From assembly GCA_022570795.1 (NCBI GenBank), contig JAKUDP010000011.1, forward strand, positions 372,001 to 436,000: 64,000 nt of DNA, in the 5' to 3' direction. Positions 20,666 to 30,761 of the stretch are shown in pieces; position 1 is the first letter of the stretch; each line of letters starts with the position of its first letter. The DNA comes from Sphaerulina vaccinii (taxonomy: Eukaryota > Ascomycota > Dothideomycetes > Mycosphaerellales > Mycosphaerellaceae). A program made the position numbers and the translations under genes. The notes beneath the pieces were generated by a model that ran no database searches, was not told where the DNA came from, and saw only the letters and a list, made by a program, of their open reading frames with translations.

Positions 20666-23600
20666 ATGCCGGCTCAACGGCCTCGAGCGTCGTTCGAGCC
20701 CATCGCGCCTGACTTCGATCTGAAAACGCTCGTCGAGTCAACCGCGAACTTCCAATATGTCGATCGAATTTCAGTTGAGATGGTCGAGGAGCAAGGCATG
20801 ACTAACTTCGAGAAGCTCGTCTTGATACATGTCATTATTGGAGGGAAGCCGCTCGTGATCGATGGTTTCGACGATAAGATGGATCCGTGGACATTCACTC
20901 CAAAGTGGCTGCGAGACAACTGCGGCGAGAAGGTTGAGAATGCTCGGAACTTGACTGCAAAAGAGAACTTGCCTTTGACCATGGGCCACTATCTGAAGAA
21001 CATGGGTCTTCTCACCAATCAGTTCTTCGATAAACCAGGAGCTTACAAGGAAAAGACACGGCAGAGAGTCTATCTGAAGGACATCGACTGTCCACAAGTG
21101 TGGTGGGATAAGCTAAAGGAATACTTGCCACCTGCTGTGTCGTACCTCAACGACAGCACCGGAGATGAGGGAGGGCCTGGAGCCAAGCCCAATCCTACAA
21201 GCACTGTACCAGGACACAGGCTGGGGCGAGGTATAGCAAGAGCTGGCGATCTAATGAGCTCGCTGCCTCCCGACATGCGAGCAGAGAACTTGATGTGTTA
21301 TATCGGACATGAAGGGACATATACGCCAGCGCATCGAGAGATGTGTGCTTCATTGGGCCAGAACATCATGGTGGAGGCTTCGAATACTGTGTCAGACGAT
21401 GGAAAGGCCGAGAAACCAGGTTCCTCCATCTGGTTCATGACAGAATCCAAGGACCGACACGCTGTCTCGGAGTACTTTTTGTCAGTTCTTGGACACGATA
21501 TCGAGGTTGAGAATCACTTCGCTCAAGTCGTGGCTTGGAAGAAGGCACCATTCTCGGTTTACGTCGTGGAGCAAAGACCTGGCGATTTCCTCCTCATCCC
21601 TCCACTCGCGCCTCATCAGGTTTGGAATCGAGGGACACGAACCATGAAAGTTGCCTGGAACCGAACCACTGTCGAGACGCTCGAGATGGCACTCAATGAG
21701 GCGATTCCGCGAAGCAGGATCGTGTGCAGAGACGAGCAGTATAAGAACAAGGCCATTGTCTATTACACTTTACAGAAGTACTCAAGTCTACTTCTGGATG
21801 CGCAACGACAGACAGCCATGATGCCACGAGATGCTGCGCACACCTTCTTGTACAGTGGCAAGATCAAGCAATTGACGAAAGACTTCAGAAAGTTGTTTGC
21901 ACTTTACAAGCAGATCATGCTGACCGAAATGTTCTCGCCCGAGGACCGTGATTCACCAAAGAATCTGGAATACCTACCCTTTGACAGCAACGTCACCTGC
22001 GCCTACTGCAGAGCAAATATCTTCAATCGCTTCTTGACGTGCCCGTGCTGCAAGGACATGCTTGGTCATCATGCAGATGCCGAGGACGGAGACCCATACG
22101 ACGTGTGCATGGACTGCTATGCTATGGGGCGGTCTTGCTACTGCATCAGTGGTCTGAAGTGGGTTGAACAGTTCAAGTGGAAGGAGCTCGTAAGCAAGTA
22201 CGAGTCTTGGAGAAAGATGATCATCGAATTGGATGGTGGTCAAATTACAAACAAGAGTCCAGTATCGCTCATAGAAGAGCGCAGACGCTATGGGAAGAAG
22301 ACCCTAGCCGAGGTTTGCAAAGATCAACTCAAGCGCCGACCATTCAAGGATCCACACAAGTCTGACGAGCCCAAGGAGGATGACGAGTCGGAAGAGGAGA
22401 TCGTGGTTGGAGATGATGGGACTGTGAAGAAGGTGACAAAGAAGAAGAGCAAGTCATGGCTGAAGAATAACAAGCCGTGTCACATCTGCTGCCACAGACA
22501 TCCCGTGTGGAAGATGGCTCAGTGCACCACTTGCGATCGTGCTTGGTGTTATGGCTCTCTATTCCGTGGCTGGGACAAGATGCCGCTCGAGATCATGGAG
22601 AATCCTGACTGGTCATGCCCGCACTGTCTTGGAGTATGCTTCGCAGGTGCTTGCAGGAAAGAGGGCAAGATGAATCCATATGAACCGAAGGGCACTCTGC
22701 TTGGCCACGACACCAAGAAGGTGGCCGATGTTCGCAGCGTGGAAGTTCTAGTCGACTTCTCCGTAAGCAATCTCAATTGGCTCAAAGAAGACGAAGGCAA
22801 TAGGATTGAGTCTCGTCGGATGAAGAAGATTAGAGCAGAAGCGAACGATCCCGACAGACAGCCACGGCCTGAGGAGAGCGACGAGGAAGGTGACATCAAC
22901 GAGACTCAAGTGGAGATGGAATACTCTCCCATCGACGACGGACCTTTGGATCCTGCTCTCGGCGGTCAGCCCATCCCGTCTAGCAGTCGTCACCATATGA
23001 GCGGCGGTCTTGGAGACCTGGATGATGAGGCTGCTCTGGCACGTAGGCTCCAGCTTGCGAATGCTTCTTTGCCAGGACCAGCTGGCATGGTTGCTGGCGC
23101 GAATGTCAATGGCGGGATCCCGGACGGCTATGCTCCGCTTACTGCTGCTGGCTATTCGGGCTATGCACCAGAGGCGAGCATGTATCCCGACCCAGATGGC
23201 GAAAACCCCTACCACTACCCTGGCCCGAATGGCGAGGAGGACGAAACTCCAGGTACTGGCAGGAAAGGCAAAGGCAAGAAGCGAAAGAATCGCAAGAGTG
23301 GCGAGGCAGAAGACGAGGAGGAGGACATCACCATGTCAAAAGCGCCGAAGCAAAAGAAGCCGCGCCTCCAGGCTGCAGGCTTCCGCTCACACGACCTCGC
23401 AGAGGAGGCTACTGGTGCATCAGCCTCGAAAGCTAAGAATGAGGCGCAACGGCAGTTTGAGAAGGAGAAGGAGAAGAAGGCTTTGGAAAAGGCCAAGGCT
23501 GAGGGACGTTTTATCATGCTCCAAGCTGCCATCAAGGGCAAGAAGCGCATCGTCAAGTTGCCCATTCCTGGCAATCGTTTGGCCCAAGTCATCGCCCAGC

Positions 23601-24793
23601 AAGCTGCCAAAGCAGCATTTGCTGCTGCTCATGGACCGGAAGCCGACGCTGAGCACGAAATGGAAGACGGCGCGGCCGAGGATGAAGACCAACACGGTCT
23701 GCTCCTGAAGTCAGATATTGCCCCGAAGAAAAACCCACAAGAGATGTACCACCAGAAGGTACGCGATGGCATCATATTGTCTGGCGGGGCGAAGAAAGCT
23801 CTCATTCCCGTGGAAAAAGATGAAGCATATGGATACTCGTATAGGGAGAGGCTGCCGAATGGTTCGAGAGTTAGGCGCGATCTAACCAAACAGCAGCCTA
23901 CGCTCGCCAGTAACAAAGCACGCCGGAAGCAGCACGCTACGATGTACGAAGAAGTTGACATTGGTTCTGACGAAGACGAAGAGATGGAGCAAGATAACTC
24001 ATTCGTGGCTATCAACAGCACCGCCGCACGGAACAGGCGCTCTCTGCCTGGCTACCTGCAGAATCGACATGAAGATGACGATCCGGACGCTCCCAGTGAG
24101 CTTCCTGACGACTTTAGGGATCGTTCTCAGAACCAGCGAGCATACATGCAACGCAAACGTCAAAGCGCGACCGGACCAGACGCTCAACTGCAACAAGAAA
24201 CAGAGGATGCAGCTTCTGCTTTCGTCGATCGCTCACCTGCAAAGAACTCTCCTCGACCTGCCGCACCTTCATCGAAGAAGGCCAGCCGTCCTTCTTTTGG
24301 CGGCAAAGGCCCTGCCATGCGACCATCCAACGCCAAAGAACCTATCATGATCGATGACAACGGTGAGAGTAGTGACGACGATGTCTTCGATGATGCCGTG
24401 AGTGGACCTGTCCACGGCAATCTTGCTCCTACGAACGGCACGCCTGCCGCGAATGGTCTTTCCTCGCGTGCTCCGTCCTCAGCGAAGCCTAAAGGTCGAC
24501 CTGCCAAAGCACTTCCCACCAAGGCTGAGCTAGCCGCAAAGAAAGCTGAAGAGGAAGCGCAAAGACAAGCTGCCCGGCAAGCTGCCATTGAAACCGAGCA
24601 ACAGCGTCAGCGAGATGAAGCGAACAGACTCGCGAAGTTGCAAGCGCTGCAAATGCTCGAAGGCGGAGGTGACATGGACTTTGATGCCTTTGACAACAAT
24701 CGTGCGGGAGGAGACATCGAATTCGCTGATGACTACGACGAGGAGAGCGATGATGGCGCAGACGAGATACCTGCAAGACAGGTCAGAGTCTGA
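20666..24793 (+). CDS. JmjC-domain protein with Cys-rich and 4CXXC_R1 zinc fingers
   Basis: Single exon, 1375 aa. The N-terminal half carries a JmjC fold with apparent iron ligands H223, E225 (TPAHREMC) and H317 (LAPHQVWN), so a 2-oxoglutarate/Fe(II) demethylase activity is plausible. A Cys-rich segment follows at about 444-495 (CAYCRANIF, CPCCKDM, CMDCYAMGRSCYC). At about 605-675 a zf-4CXXC_R1-type finger appears (CHICCHRHPVWKMAQCTTC, then WSCPHCLGVC, GACRKEG). The remaining 650 residues are charged, Lys/Glu/Ala-rich and disordered, with nuclear-signal-like KGKGKKRKNRKSG and coiled-coil AAKKAEEEAQRQAARQA. The likely role is histone or chromatin modification in the nucleus. The exact lysine target cannot be told from sequence. 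Confidence 0.87.
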   Translation: MPAQRPRASFEPIAPDFDLKTLVESTANFQYVDRISVEMVEEQGMTNFEKLVLIHVIIGGKPLVIDGFDDKMDPWTFTPKWLRDNCGEKVENARNLTAKENLPLTMGHYLKNMGLLTNQFFDKPGAYKEKTRQRVYLKDIDCPQVWWDKLKEYLPPAVSYLNDSTGDEGGPGAKPNPTSTVPGHRLGRGIARAGDLMSSLPPDMRAENLMCYIGHEGTYTPAHREMCASLGQNIMVEASNTVSDDGKAEKPGSSIWFMTESKDRHAVSEYFLSVLGHDIEVENHFAQVVAWKKAPFSVYVVEQRPGDFLLIPPLAPHQVWNRGTRTMKVAWNRTTVETLEMALNEAIPRSRIVCRDEQYKNKAIVYYTLQKYSSLLLDAQRQTAMMPRDAAHTFLYSGKIKQLTKDFRKLFALYKQIMLTEMFSPEDRDSPKNLEYLPFDSNVTCAYCRANIFNRFLTCPCCKDMLGHHADAEDGDPYDVCMDCYAMGRSCYCISGLKWVEQFKWKELVSKYESWRKMIIELDGGQITNKSPVSLIEERRRYGKKTLAEVCKDQLKRRPFKDPHKSDEPKEDDESEEEIVVGDDGTVKKVTKKKSKSWLKNNKPCHICCHRHPVWKMAQCTTCDRAWCYGSLFRGWDKMPLEIMENPDWSCPHCLGVCFAGACRKEGKMNPYEPKGTLLGHDTKKVADVRSVEVLVDFSVSNLNWLKEDEGNRIESRRMKKIRAEANDPDRQPRPEESDEEGDINETQVEMEYSPIDDGPLDPALGGQPIPSSSRHHMSGGLGDLDDEAALARRLQLANASLPGPAGMVAGANVNGGIPDGYAPLTAAGYSGYAPEASMYPDPDGENPYHYPGPNGEEDETPGTGRKGKGKKRKNRKSGEAEDEEEDITMSKAPKQKKPRLQAAGFRSHDLAEEATGASASKAKNEAQRQFEKEKEKKALEKAKAEGRFIMLQAAIKGKKRIVKLPIPGNRLAQVIAQQAAKAAFAAAHGPEADAEHEMEDGAAEDEDQHGLLLKSDIAPKKNPQEMYHQKVRDGIILSGGAKKALIPVEKDEAYGYSYRERLPNGSRVRRDLTKQQPTLASNKARRKQHATMYEEVDIGSDEDEEMEQDNSFVAINSTAARNRRSLPGYLQNRHEDDDPDAPSELPDDFRDRSQNQRAYMQRKRQSATGPDAQLQQETEDAASAFVDRSPAKNSPRPAAPSSKKASRPSFGGKGPAMRPSNAKEPIMIDDNGESSDDDVFDDAVSGPVHGNLAPTNGTPAANGLSSRAPSSAKPKGRPAKALPTKAELAAKKAEEEAQRQAARQAAIETEQQRQRDEANRLAKLQALQMLEGGGDMDFDAFDNNRAGGDIEFADDYDEESDDGADEIPARQVRV

Positions 24794-27700
24794 GGAGTGT
24801 GGACAGCAATCGCTTAGCACCGCACAGGCTCGCACGCATACTACCAGGCATACTTGCAGACTCGCAATGCACCCAATGCGCTCAATACTTGTCTCATTGG
24901 ACTGTTACGATGTTTTCATCATTCTCACTGTCCCGTACTCGTTCTCGCATCGCTAGCGAGCATCGCAGACAATTTGCGCCAAGAATTGGTCTCTGAGTGG
25001 CTGAGCCGCAGCGGGATGTGTTGTCGTCCGCCTCATATCGCATGGTCGAGCTATAATACACAACTACCGTGCCGAATCTCACTCAATCATAAACGTCAAC
25101 CTCGGGCCGAATGAGTGAATAAACACTACCACGTTGCCGATGCTTAGCGACGTGGTTGTGATCTGCACGTTTTACGAGTCATGGGCAAAAGGAGTGGTTG
25201 TTTCTAATGGTATGCGGCTATCGTTCTAGCGTGGTGTTGGTGTTTCGCGGCAGTTGTGAAGTCGTGTATGTGTTGGCGATTTCACCTAGTGCTTTTGTGT
25301 GCAGATGCAGATACCCGATTGAGAATTGATATTTACTTGCCTTCCTGCTTCTAGTAGTCATCGATCGTGGTTTCTTAGCGAAGGTTTCTGCTTCGGGTTG
25401 ACTGTAACTACGTCCAACTTTGTGTTGTCGAGAGCTGATGCGACGTCAAGAACACATGCTGATGCTGAGGTTCGACGTTGGTCACTTGGAAATCAGCAGG
25501 GAACAGCTTCGCGGGACTTGTGTATGCCGTGCTGCATGTGCTCTGTCATGGGAGTCGCATCAATGCTGCGCATACCACTCATGTGGCGATCAGCTGGTAA
25601 ATGCATGCGCGCAGGGACTGGACTTGCGGGAGAGGTACGAGCTGTGGCGGGTGTATGCGCGAGGACTAGCATGGCATAGAGGCGCCAGCGTTTCGCGGGC
25701 AGAAGACGGCTGGGTCGTGGACTTGGTAGGAGTCAGCGAGGTGCAGGTAGGCTGGCGCTGGCTCAGAAGGAGTACAGCAGAGCTAGAAGGATGACGAAGA
25801 CAACCTGGTTGGCGTGGTCCTTGTGAACTTGCTGGGATATTCGATGCTGAGGAGCTGCGAGGTGACTGTTGCTCGATCGCACGCGGGACGTTGTGGCTGG
25901 TGGAGTGGTGTCCAGCGACCAGTAGCTTGACACGGATGGAAGCTCTTGAGCGGCACTCAGCTCACACGGATGTGCTTCTCGACTGCGATTCCTTGTTCGG
26001 GCCCTGTCGCCCTGCAGCCTGCCGTGCAGGTGTTGTGCCTAGACGTGCAGCCTGACGCCGAGAAGCAGCTCTCTCCGGCATGGCAGGCACTTCCGGTCGT
26101 GCCATCTTACACCATTTCGTGCATATGAGCCGGTCTTAAGGCTCAAAGGAGAAGTGCTTACTGCTCGCGCGGCAGCGGAGCCACGAGGTCTGCACGAAGC
26201 ACATTGGTGGATGCATTGGCAGAGCACTGGTCACTGACCAGAAGTCATGCGCTTGTGCCAGCGAACCAGCGAGGAATGCTTGTATTACCAAGAAGTGTGA
26301 TACCATATCAACGGCGCCTAGCTTGGTGATCTGTCTCATGGCCACAAGTGTTCGAAGCAGCGACGTCCTGGCCTAGATCACACTCAAATCCAGGTCCTCG
26401 GGAACACAGAGCGCCTTGCTTATGAGGCTAGCGGCATGTCATGATGCTTGTACCGCGACCGTCTGCCACGGTGTGGTCCACAGGATCAGGTTCGTGAGAT
26501 AATCTTGGCATCATCTTGAGTCTCCTCTTGGCTATTCAAGTTGGACGAGGCAGTGCAAAATCGGGCCATATCTGCTCACTGCTCATCCAGGCGACAGCAT
26601 TTGTGTCTCTTGTGCCCGGGAACCCGCGCAGCTACGTGCATAGATCTTCTACCCTATGCATAGATCTTAGGGTATCATTGTTACATGACTGCAGAACAGC
26701 TTGAGATGATGTAGCTTGTGCATGCTGTATTTGAGATGTTCCGACCCATCGTGATCTTCTCATTTCCGTGCATCAACTTCCGATACTTCATTCGTGCACT
26801 CGTGAGTGTGTACCTCGACGCGAAGGAAAGCGAAGTTGATCGTCAACCAGGTGAAGTCGTTGCTAGGAGTCATGTCCAACGGGCTGTCATCATACCCCAG
26901 TTTCAACCTACGCACGCGTCTTGGCTGTTGTGTTTCAAGATTCTTCTGTCGCATCTATAGATCATCACGGGCTTTCGGATCTATGCCCTAGATGACTCCA
27001 AAGTGCTGAAGATCATGCAGGTGTTTCGTACTTCACGTTTCCAACGACCAGGTGGTTGGTGCTTCGTTCTTGGCTTCGCGTTCTTCGCTGCCCAATCGAC
27101 GATGGTATCCTTCGTGATGCAACGTTCTGCTTCGCATTCCGTAATGAAGCTGAATAGGACAGCATGGTCGTGGTTCTGCATATCTCACACAGCGGCGGTA
27201 TGCGGGTTGATCAAGTCGAGACACATGTTGATGAGACTAACAAGCACGTGCAGTCTAGCTGTGTAAGAGTCAGCAGGATGAAGTTCAATTCAGGGTAGCT
27301 TGTTTCCACTGCACAGCCACATCTGCACTTTGCCCTTCTCGAGCTCTAGCTGGGAGCTTCAGCATGGACGGTTGCGGCACCAGCTAATGCCTTTAGCGTG
27401 AATTGCTGCTGCAATCAGTGTGCAGTGTTTACAGTAAGAAGTATAGTAGATCTGTTATACCATTCTTGGCGGGAGGATTGGACTTCGTCTCGCACTCTAT
27501 CTGTCATGATCGCGCATCAACTAGCCGGATATGGTAATCACAATGCCGTAGGAATGAGCGGAAGCTGTCTTAGACAGAAGCAACGTAAGGGGTCTGTGCA
27601 ATCTGGTCGACACTTCGCTTGTCGTTCCATGGTGCCCGGACGAACTCTCCACGCGAATGTAGATGGAGATCTCGGTGCTTATTTGATCCTGAGAAGGATG

Positions 27701-29254
27701 ACGAAGAACGGATCGGGAAGTTGTGCTTCACCGACAGCACGAATGCGTAGGCCATGTCCGTAAGCGACCTCCACAATGTTGCTGGCGATCGGAGTCGTCA
27801 GCCTGGCACTTTGGGTCAGTGATTGGTGAGCAAGAACGCAAATTCTGATGATAACACCTTTGGCATGTCTTCTCATCGCAACAAGTAGAGCAATCTGCAG
27901 ACTCCAGCGCGTCCAGCCATTCAAGCGGACGTACAGATGCCTCATGTCCAGCCTTCAAGCTTCCCGCCCCATGAAGCGCATTACCGTTTGGTCGTAGGCG
28001 CAATGTCTGGCCAGCATGAGTAGTTGAGACTCGATGTGGAATGCTTTGGCCAAACGACAGGAGACTGAGCAGTGCGTTCCAGCTCAAAGAGCACAGTTGC
28101 TCGTCTCTCAGTGTAAAGACTTGGGCAGCCAGGCATGAGCTCAACGTGCTGCGATCATGCTGTTTCTGCTTCGCCGTGCTTCCTGACAAGTGTTCTGTCT
28201 CCAGACCTTGACCAGATCTCGATGCTGGTCTTCGTCACGTTCTGCGTTCTCAACAGTGAACTGCACTGCCTGGCCATGCGCAGCTCTACGAATGTGAAAC
28301 CTTAAGTAGGTAAATGTCGGATATTTGAGGTCTTGATGCCCAACTGGTAGGTAGATCACTCGTCTGCGAGTTATTCTGCAACGCACACGCTACATAGCCA
28401 TGCATCATGATGTGCAACATCAAGCTGATACCAGGCTTATGATCGAGCGTACGTGTTGCTGAGTGAAGTGATGATTGACGGCTTCGCATGGCGCAAGCAC
28501 TAGGGTGTGAATCGACACCTCCTACTTCCCTTGTTGGCTGATGTCGTTTCAGCTAGATCTTGTGTCGTCTTGACACCTTCAAGACAACGACGAGCGTGGC
28601 GCAGCCTCCTTTCGAATCTTTACCGTTGACTCCCATAGCCATGGTCTCAATAGTCCGTGATATTCCGGGCTGGTATACCTCGTGCATAGACAGCCGCGCA
28701 CAACTCAAGCTGTTTCAGAACTTCCGAAATGCAAGGACTTCCTAGGTGCCGGCACTTGTCAGGTTGACCGGTACAGCCGGCGAAGATGTCTCGTGTATCA
28801 CAAGCGACAGGTGCCGTTCTGGAAGAAGCTTCTTCTTGATCCCGGCGAGGTCGCCTCGACGCGACGTCTGCAGGCCATGAATCGACCGACAGCCAAGTGC
28901 TCTTGGCACATGTGAGACGTAGTCCCGTACAGTATGTAGTAGGTGTGCACCGCCACAGTACGGTAGCCAAGATCATGGATATGCCTGTACCAGCCTGGCA
29001 GTAAGTACTTTGTCTTCACTTCCTGACTTTCTCTAGTCAAGGGTAAGAAAGAACAGTCTGAAGCTTCTCGGCGAAGCACCTACTCTTGTGAACAGAGTTC
29101 GTTGATGTGTATAAGCGCCTTGCGTGTGAGCGTCAGCTGGCCTGTAGACGCGGTGGGAAGATGCTGTAGCTCGATCTCGAAATCGCCTCGCCGTTCTCTT
29201 GTCTGTGTCTTTTACGTGCGTTAGGTTTGGGGGTCTGCGACATGCCCTCATCCA
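24794..29254. other. Gene-poor island of about 4.5 kb
   Basis: No frame longer than about 155 codons is seen, and frames on both strands overlap without recognisable motifs. The better candidates are a plus frame at 25420-25794 (RYELWRVYARGLAWHRG) and a minus frame at 26981-27181 (ECEAERCITKDTIVDWAAKN). Neither has supporting splice context. I see no transposon ORF, terminal repeats, tRNA or strong AT bias. It may hold lncRNA, lineage-specific small genes or decayed sequence. Confidence 0.4.
26637..26674. repeat. Direct repeat with overlapping hairpin
   Basis: TGCATAGATCTT occurs twice (26637-26648 and 26657-26668, period 20). A 7-bp inverted repeat, TACCCTA (26650-26656) with TAGGGTA (26668-26674), encloses most of the second copy. 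It is small and of unknown meaning. Confidence 0.7.
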
Positions 29255-30505
29255 TTATTCGGACCCGGCATAGCTACGCCCTATGGTAACGAGGCTGAAA
29301 TCTGGTTCGGGCGGCCGCCACGAAGTCGCTTCCGCTGGTTCTTGTCTCTGGGACTGTGTGGAGAGGAAGCGGCGTCGGTAAGATGCTCCGAATCCCTTTA
29401 CGTAGCTTGTGGCAAGAACGAGCATCTCCATAACCTCATTCCATGCTGAAGCTGTGTATGAGCCATCATTGTGACGCTCAAAGGCTCTCAGCAAATGCAT
29501 GACGTGCAGCAGGACTCTGTACGGATGTGGACCTGGCCTGAGATGGAGCTCGCAAAGCCTTCCTGTCGGCCGGGTCCTCGTAGTTGTTGATAAGCCCGGT
29601 GTGATGAGATGGACAATGGCCTTGCTAGACTGTTCATCAAAGCAGAATTGGAACGAACTGGTCGCACTTCTGGAACTTCTTAGCAGGCCCCATAGCACGA
29701 CAACCCATCGCCATAACTTGCATACAGCCTGAACTCCATCGGCGTATGCAGACGTGCTCAAGCACGATTTTCAGCCGCTCCCGTTGACCGCCCGTTCGCC
29801 GGAGTTGAGGCAGAAGCAGTAGTATGTGGACATCGCAGGCTGGGAAACATCTCGGGTGAGAGGTGGTTGTTTCTAGGGTCGTACAGTCCATCAAAGTATG
29901 ATACCCAGCGAGTACGACAGCTGATGTCTGGAAGAGTAGCGTGCAGCGTATTCTTCGTTCCGAGATGGACGGTGATTTGGTGATGGGGCAGGATAATGAT
30001 GCCACGCTCGATTTCCAACCACGCCGTTGAGGCGTACTGCAGTCAAGCCACAGTAGGATGAACGGTGGAGACACGCGTGCGCCATAGGATCGCGATGCAG
30101 GACTGCAGAGACTGCAGAGCCACCGCAGTCTGTTGGGCGTGTGGAACAGGAGGTGTGATGCGGCGTAGGACCTCTTTTTGGTGTATCCTCCGGATATGAT
30201 GATTCAGGATCGTGCCTTGTAGGAACCGTATCAGAATGCCATGACTTGTACGAGTTTTGACTGTTATGAAGAAGACAGCTGTGGCTCGTCGAAGGGCTTC
30301 TCGGAGTGAGCCGTAACCGACAATTAGTGTCAAACTCTCGATAGTCTGTCACGACCGCTTGTCTTGGCTCTGGTATCGCAATGTTGGGTAAGGTCGGGCG
30401 TTTGGAAGTGCAGAGAAGTCCGGTCAAGAGCAAGGCAAGTGGTCGACTGACTGCATGTTCGGGAAGTGGGATGCGGTGAACAAGGGAGTGAGAGGTTGAC
30501 GCCAT
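29255..30505 (-). other. Possible decayed or poorly resolved gene
   Basis: Several minus-strand segments look coding but lie in different frames. From ATG 30505 comes MASTSHSLVHRIPLPEHA, which a GTCAGT...CAG intron of 106 nt could join to TIESLTLIVGYGSLREALRR. The same frame meets a TGA near 30045, then reads YASTAWLEIERGIIILPHHQ to about 29760. The last segment, HPYRVLLHVMHLLRAFERHN to GRSYAGSE (stop at 29255), is in another frame. Splicing could rescue parts, but no full model is convincing. A 221-codon frame from 30556 in a third frame is rich in S, P, T, H and R, as expected of a shadow. No family is recognised. Confidence 0.35.
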
Positions 30506-30761
30506 TTCCGAGCAGGGGCCACAGTATCCTCGTCGAGAATTGGTTCTTCCAGTCAAGTTGACTACCGTACTGTGTGGGTCTATAGCATACTATTTACAAG
30601 CTGTTTCGGAGTCTAGACTTCTGTCGTGATGGAGAAGAGAACACGCGTAGGAAAGCTGTCCGAAGATAACAATAGTGTACGTAAAAGGTCGCCTTGCAGT
30701 AAACGAGTGCAAGCAGGCGATCAGAGGACCGAACAAAATCCGCGCTTAACGTTTTCCGCCT

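Noticed and set aside
29891..30556. 221-codon minus ORF
   Set aside because: Composition rich in S, P, T, H and R with no motif, as for an out-of-frame shadow. Other frames in the same place look more protein-like.
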